Of a stretch of 17,316 bases of DNA, positions 13,971-17,316 are shown piece by piece (positions within the stretch are counted from its first letter, which is position 1; the number at the start of each line of letters is the position of its first letter). The notes beneath the pieces are model-generated. The model was not told the DNA's origin. It saw only the letters and a program-made list of their open reading frames with translations, and ran no database searches. The DNA is from Ascidiaceihabitans sp023955215 (GTDB lineage: Bacteria; Pseudomonadota; Alphaproteobacteria; Rhodobacterales; Rhodobacteraceae): assembly GCA_943788345.1 (NCBI GenBank), contig CALSPX010000020.1:1-17316 (forward strand). Direction: 5' to 3'. The translations under genes were made by a program, and so were the position numbers.

Positions 13971-14058
13971 GCACTCTAAATACCCCACGCAGTGTAACAG
14001 TTACAAGACACGATACGAACGCCCTTGCGCCTGCTGCAAATCCCTGAATAATCGGAAC
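13971..14058. promoter_or_regulatory. Divergent control region between arsC and adeC
   Basis: These 88 bases separate the two starts and must carry both promoters. No strong -35/-10 pair was found in either direction. No strong ribosome-binding site precedes either start; CGGAA is a weak candidate for adeC. The one clear structure is the palindrome at 13993-14005, listed separately. Confidence 0.5.
13993..14005. promoter_or_regulatory. Perfect 13-bp palindrome TGTAACAGTTACA, candidate operator
   Basis: TGTAAC and GTTACA are perfect inverted repeats around a central A, 22 bases upstream of the arsC ATG and 53 bases upstream of the adeC ATG. The size and symmetry suit a dimeric regulator such as a GntR- or TetR-family protein. 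The regulator is not encoded in the window, and the site could control arsC, adeC-amn or both. Confidence 0.45.
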
Positions 14059-15855
14059 ATGGAACATCACCCTTTCCCAAGCTGGCCCGACGTCGCCCCC
14101 CATCTGATAGAAGTAGCCGCAGGACGCACGCCTGCACAGAGCGTCATTCGTGGCGGTATCTGGGTAAATGTACACACCCGTGAAACCCTTCCTAATCATG
14201 ACATCGCCATCACGCACGGGCGGATTGCCTGTGTCGTACCTGACGCAAGCTATTGCATTGGAGACGACACTGAGGTGATCGAAGCCGAAGGTCGCTACAT
14301 GATCCCGGGCCTTTGCGATGGCCACATGCATATTGAATCAGGCATGTTGACCCCTGCAGAATTTGCGCGTGCGGTTATCCCACACGGCACGACGTCAATG
14401 TTCACAGACCCCCATGAGATCGCCAACGTTCTTGGTCTTGAGGGCGTACGCTTCATGCATGACGAGGCGTTGTTGCAGCCCATCAATGTCTTCACACAGA
14501 TGCCGTCTTGCGCCCCATCAGCTCCCGGCATGGAAACAACTGGTTTTGAAATCAGTGCCGAAGATGTGGCAGAGGCCATGACTTGGCCAGGTATCATTGG
14601 CTTGGGCGAGATGATGAATTTTCCGGGCGTCAGTAACGCCGATCTCAAAATGTTGGCCGAGATTGCAGCCACGCAAAACGCAGGCAAAACCGTGGGCGGG
14701 CATTATGCTTCTCCTGATCTGGGCCCTGCCTTTGCCGCGTATGTCGCGGGCGGCCCCGCGGATGATCATGAGGGAACTTGCGAGGAGGATGCTATAGCGC
14801 GCATGCGCCAAGGAATGCGGTCTATGATCCGCCTTGGCTCTGCATGGTATGATGTCGAAAGCCAAATCACTGCAATCACCGAAAAGGGTTTGGATTCACG
14901 CAACATGATCCTATGCACCGATGATTGTCACTCTGGCACCTTGGTCAATGACGGGCACATGAACCGCGCAGTGCGCCATGCAATCGAATGTGGGTGTGAT
15001 CCTCTGGTGGCTTTGCAGATGGCCACGATCAATACGGCCACCCATTTCGGCCTAGAACGCGAGATTGGATCGCTGACTCCGGGACGGCGTGCCGATGTTA
15101 TTCTAACTTCTGATCTACGAACGTTAACCATTGAGAAAGTACTTGCCCGTGGGCAACTTATTGCAGTGGACGGCACGATCATCACAGACTGCCCGCATTT
15201 GGATTGGCCCGACAGTGCGCGCCAAACCGTCAACATGGGTAAAACCCTTTCAGCGACTGACTTTGAAGTTAGCGCACCGAGTGGCGCAAATTCGGTTACG
15301 GCCAATGTGATTGGTGTTGTCGAAAATCAGGCACCTACCAAAGCGCTAAAAATGGATCTGCCGGTTTCCGATGGGTTGGTTGAAGGCGCGAATGGCACCT
15401 GTCAAATTGCGCTGGTTGAGCGACACCGCGCGACAGGTGGTGTAGTCAACGCCTTTGTTTCAGGCTTTGGGTATGGGGGCAAAATGGCAATGGCCTCAAC
15501 CGTGGCGCATGACAGCCATCATATGATCGTTGTGGGAACAGATCGTGCGCATATGGCAATGGCCGCCAACCGTCTGGCTGAGGTCGGTGGCGGAATCACG
15601 ATCTATCAAGACGGACAAGAAACAGCATTGGTTAAACTACCTATTGCAGGTCTTATGTCTGACAAACCCGCAACCGAAGTGGCTGCGAGTGCCGAAAAAA
15701 TGATGCAAGCGATGCGCGACTGCGGCTGCACCTTGAACAATGCCTACATGCAACATTCGTTGCTGGCCCTAGTCGTGATACCTGAACTGCGCATTTCAGA
15801 CCTTGGATTGGTCGACGTGCGTACATTTGAATTTATACCCGTAATAGAGACGTAA
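14059..15855 (+). CDS. adeC: Adenine deaminase
   Basis: A 598-residue amidohydrolase-superfamily enzyme that converts adenine to hypoxanthine and ammonia. Metal and active-site motifs run in order: H89/H91 in GHMHIES, H119 in TDPHEIAN, E184 in GLGEMMNFPGV, H215 in VGGHY, H237 in DDHEGT, and the aspartates at 288-289 with H291 in CTDDCHSG. The C-terminal adenine-deaminase domain contains VNAFVSGFGYGGKMA, TVAHDSHHMIVVG and RLAEVGGGI. The frame continues upstream to 13960, antisense across the arsC start, but ATG 14059 gives the family length. It ends one base before the amn ATG, forming an operon in which amn makes adenine and adeC deaminates it. The identification is strong. Confidence 0.95.
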   Translation: MEHHPFPSWPDVAPHLIEVAAGRTPAQSVIRGGIWVNVHTRETLPNHDIAITHGRIACVVPDASYCIGDDTEVIEAEGRYMIPGLCDGHMHIESGMLTPAEFARAVIPHGTTSMFTDPHEIANVLGLEGVRFMHDEALLQPINVFTQMPSCAPSAPGMETTGFEISAEDVAEAMTWPGIIGLGEMMNFPGVSNADLKMLAEIAATQNAGKTVGGHYASPDLGPAFAAYVAGGPADDHEGTCEEDAIARMRQGMRSMIRLGSAWYDVESQITAITEKGLDSRNMILCTDDCHSGTLVNDGHMNRAVRHAIECGCDPLVALQMATINTATHFGLEREIGSLTPGRRADVILTSDLRTLTIEKVLARGQLIAVDGTIITDCPHLDWPDSARQTVNMGKTLSATDFEVSAPSGANSVTANVIGVVENQAPTKALKMDLPVSDGLVEGANGTCQIALVERHRATGGVVNAFVSGFGYGGKMAMASTVAHDSHHMIVVGTDRAHMAMAANRLAEVGGGITIYQDGQETALVKLPIAGLMSDKPATEVAASAEKMMQAMRDCGCTLNNAYMQHSLLALVVIPELRISDLGLVDVRTFEFIPVIET

Positions 15856-15856
15856 A

Positions 15857-17316
15857 ATGAGCAAAGAGATTACAACACCCGACGTAGACGCCCCAAAACA
15901 ATTTGATGACGCAGCATCCGCAGTTATACAGCTGGAAAAGTTGTACACCGAAGCAACCGAATTCTTATGTGGTGCTTTCACCACGGCAATGGTTGACGGC
16001 GCACCAAAGGGACGCATTCGCGCGTTTTACCCAGAGGTGCGCATAACCACGACCAGCTTTGCCAAAATTGATACTAGATTGGCATTTGGCCACGTCTCAT
16101 CACCGGGCACATATGCGGCGACAATCACCCGCCCCGACCTGTTTCGTGACTATCTAATTCAACAAATCGGATTGCTGATCGAAAACCATAAAACATCCGT
16201 CCAAGTGATGTCTTCGACCACGCCAATCCCAGTTCACTTCGCAGTAGCAAGTGACCCTAACATCACTGTACCCCAAGAAGGCGCGGCAGACTTCACACTG
16301 CGTGACTTCTTTGATGTGCCGGACCTTAGCACAACAAACGATGATATCGTGAATGGTACATATGTATCGCCAGACGACACCGGACCACTGGCCCCGTTCA
16401 CCGCGCAACGCGTCGATTATTCGTTAGCGCGCTTGTCACATTACACGGCGACTGATCCATCCCATTTCCAAAACCACGTCTTGTTCACAAACTACCAGTT
16501 CTATGTGTCCGAATTTGAATCCTACGCACGCAGCCAATTGAGTGATCCCCAAAGCGGGTATACCGCCTTTGTCTCAACAGGGAATGAAGTGATCACCAAA
16601 GGCGACGAGGAACTTTCGACCTCAGACAAAACGCCACAAATGCCGACCTACCACCTAAAGCGTGCTGATGGTTCTGGCATCACGTTGGTCAACATCGGTG
16701 TTGGCCCTTCAAACGCCAAGACCGCAACTGACCATATCGCGGTCTTACGCCCACATGCATGGTTGATGGTTGGTCACTGTGCTGGATTGCGCAACACCCA
16801 AGCCTTAGGCGATTTCGTTTTGGCACATGCTTACTTACGTGAAGACCACGTTCTGGACGACGACCTACCTGTTTGGGTCCCAATCCCAGCCTTAGCAGAA
16901 ATTCAGATCGCGCTGGAAACCGCCGTGGCCCAAGTGACCAAACTTGAGGGATTTGAACTGAAGCGGATCATGCGGACAGGAACCGTCGCAACCATCGATA
17001 ATCGCAACTGGGAATTGCGCGATCAATCTGGCCCAGTCCAACGCCTCAGCCAGTCACGCGCTGTCGCTTTAGACATGGAAAGCGCAACGATTGCGGCCAA
17101 CGGATACCGATTCCGCGTGCCATATGGCACCTTACTTTGTGTCTCTGACAAGCCACTCCATGGGGAGCTAAAACTGCCTGGAATGGCCTCAGATTTCTAC
17201 AAAACCCAGGTCGCAAATCACTTAATGATCGGAATTCGGGCGATGGAACATTTACGTGAAATGCCGCTAGAACGCATCCAAAGCCGCAAATTAAGATCTT
17301 TTGAGGAAACCGCATT
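15857..17316 (+). CDS. amn: AMP nucleosidase (last codons beyond the window)
   Basis: The frame is open from ATG 15857, one base after the adeC stop, to the right edge, giving 486 residues. AMP nucleosidase hydrolyses AMP to adenine and ribose 5-phosphate. E. coli Amn has 484 residues. The N-terminal AMP-nucleosidase domain (about 20-190) includes YTEATEFLCGAFTTAMVDG, PEVRITTTS and the FAHVSSPGTYA-like FGHVSSPGTYA. The C-terminal nucleoside-phosphorylase domain has VNIGVGPSNAKTATDHIAVL, MVGHCAGLRNTQALGDFV and the catalytic-site motif DMESATIAANG (D406-E408), then CVSDKPLHGELKLPG. The end LERIQSRKLRSFEETA is the family C-terminus, so only a few codons and the stop are missing. The tight linkage to adeC supports a joint role in turning over AMP to hypoxanthine. 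Confidence 0.95.
   Translation, partial: MSKEITTPDVDAPKQFDDAASAVIQLEKLYTEATEFLCGAFTTAMVDGAPKGRIRAFYPEVRITTTSFAKIDTRLAFGHVSSPGTYAATITRPDLFRDYLIQQIGLLIENHKTSVQVMSSTTPIPVHFAVASDPNITVPQEGAADFTLRDFFDVPDLSTTNDDIVNGTYVSPDDTGPLAPFTAQRVDYSLARLSHYTATDPSHFQNHVLFTNYQFYVSEFESYARSQLSDPQSGYTAFVSTGNEVITKGDEELSTSDKTPQMPTYHLKRADGSGITLVNIGVGPSNAKTATDHIAVLRPHAWLMVGHCAGLRNTQALGDFVLAHAYLREDHVLDDDLPVWVPIPALAEIQIALETAVAQVTKLEGFELKRIMRTGTVATIDNRNWELRDQSGPVQRLSQSRAVALDMESATIAANGYRFRVPYGTLLCVSDKPLHGELKLPGMASDFYKTQVANHLMIGIRAMEHLREMPLERIQSRKLRSFEETA

Noticed and set aside
13971..14058. Leaderless promoter for adeC (TTGCGC and ATAATC with 17-base spacing)
   Set aside because: The -35 match is poor and the start would fall on the ATG itself; not strong enough to list.
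1..17316. Mobile elements, CRISPR arrays, tRNA or rRNA genes, prophage or defence genes
   Set aside because: None was seen on either strand. Apart from the inverted-repeat segment at 10862-11046, the window is ordinary chromosomal coding sequence.

Overview
The window reads as chromosomal DNA of a marine alphaproteobacterium, most likely a Rhodobacteraceae (Roseobacter-group) member with roughly even base composition. The reasons are the petP-petR regulator pair next to ilvE, the linked xseB-ispA-dxs isoprenoid block, an ADP-forming acyl-CoA ligase / CaiD-type crotonase / acyl-CoA dehydrogenase set, and an intergenic repeat that resembles one I recall as common in this family. The lineage call is inference from gene content; no rRNA or other marker is present. 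Coding density is very high. No tRNA, rRNA, CRISPR, transposase, phage or plasmid gene was seen, and no gene-free stretch exceeds about 200 bases.

Layout. Bases 1-743 (+) hold the 3' part of a DMT/EamA transporter. An NTF2-like gene and ilvE follow on the minus strand (745-1960). A divergent control region (1961-2118) leads into plus-strand petP-petR (2119-3329), then xseB-ispA-dxs (3444-6496). An atypical SDR gene (6493-7347, -) and a SAM methyltransferase (7422-8048, +) diverge from each other. A large minus-strand block (8045-13970) reads, in transcription order: arsC, a VOC/glyoxalase-like gene with a premature TGA, class II aldolase, acyl-CoA dehydrogenase, a roughly 185-bp inverted-repeat segment, ADP-forming acyl-CoA ligase, and crotonase. 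Divergent from arsC are adeC and amn (14059-17316, +); amn runs off the right edge within its last few codons.

How the genes work together. dxs and ispA supply the start of the MEP pathway and farnesyl diphosphate. petP/petR are regulators linked in Rhodobacter to cytochrome bc1 expression. amn and adeC form a two-step route from AMP to adenine plus ribose 5-phosphate and then to hypoxanthine plus ammonia. The ligase, dehydrogenase and crotonase are enough for CoA activation, alpha-beta oxidation and hydration of a carboxylic acid, possibly carnitine- or butyrobetaine-like; the aldolase-family protein adds an unassigned step.

Most notable points: a single-codon nonsense interruption in the VOC gene with the ancestral C-terminus still readable beyond it; an inverted-repeat segment inside the acyl-CoA operon; an Asp where the acyl-CoA dehydrogenase catalytic Glu is expected; a perfect 13-bp palindrome between arsC and adeC; and three convergent gene pairs whose stop codons touch or overlap. 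I did not find a clearly new defence, mobile or biosynthetic system. The best candidate for undescribed biology is the aldolase/ACAD/ligase/crotonase cassette.
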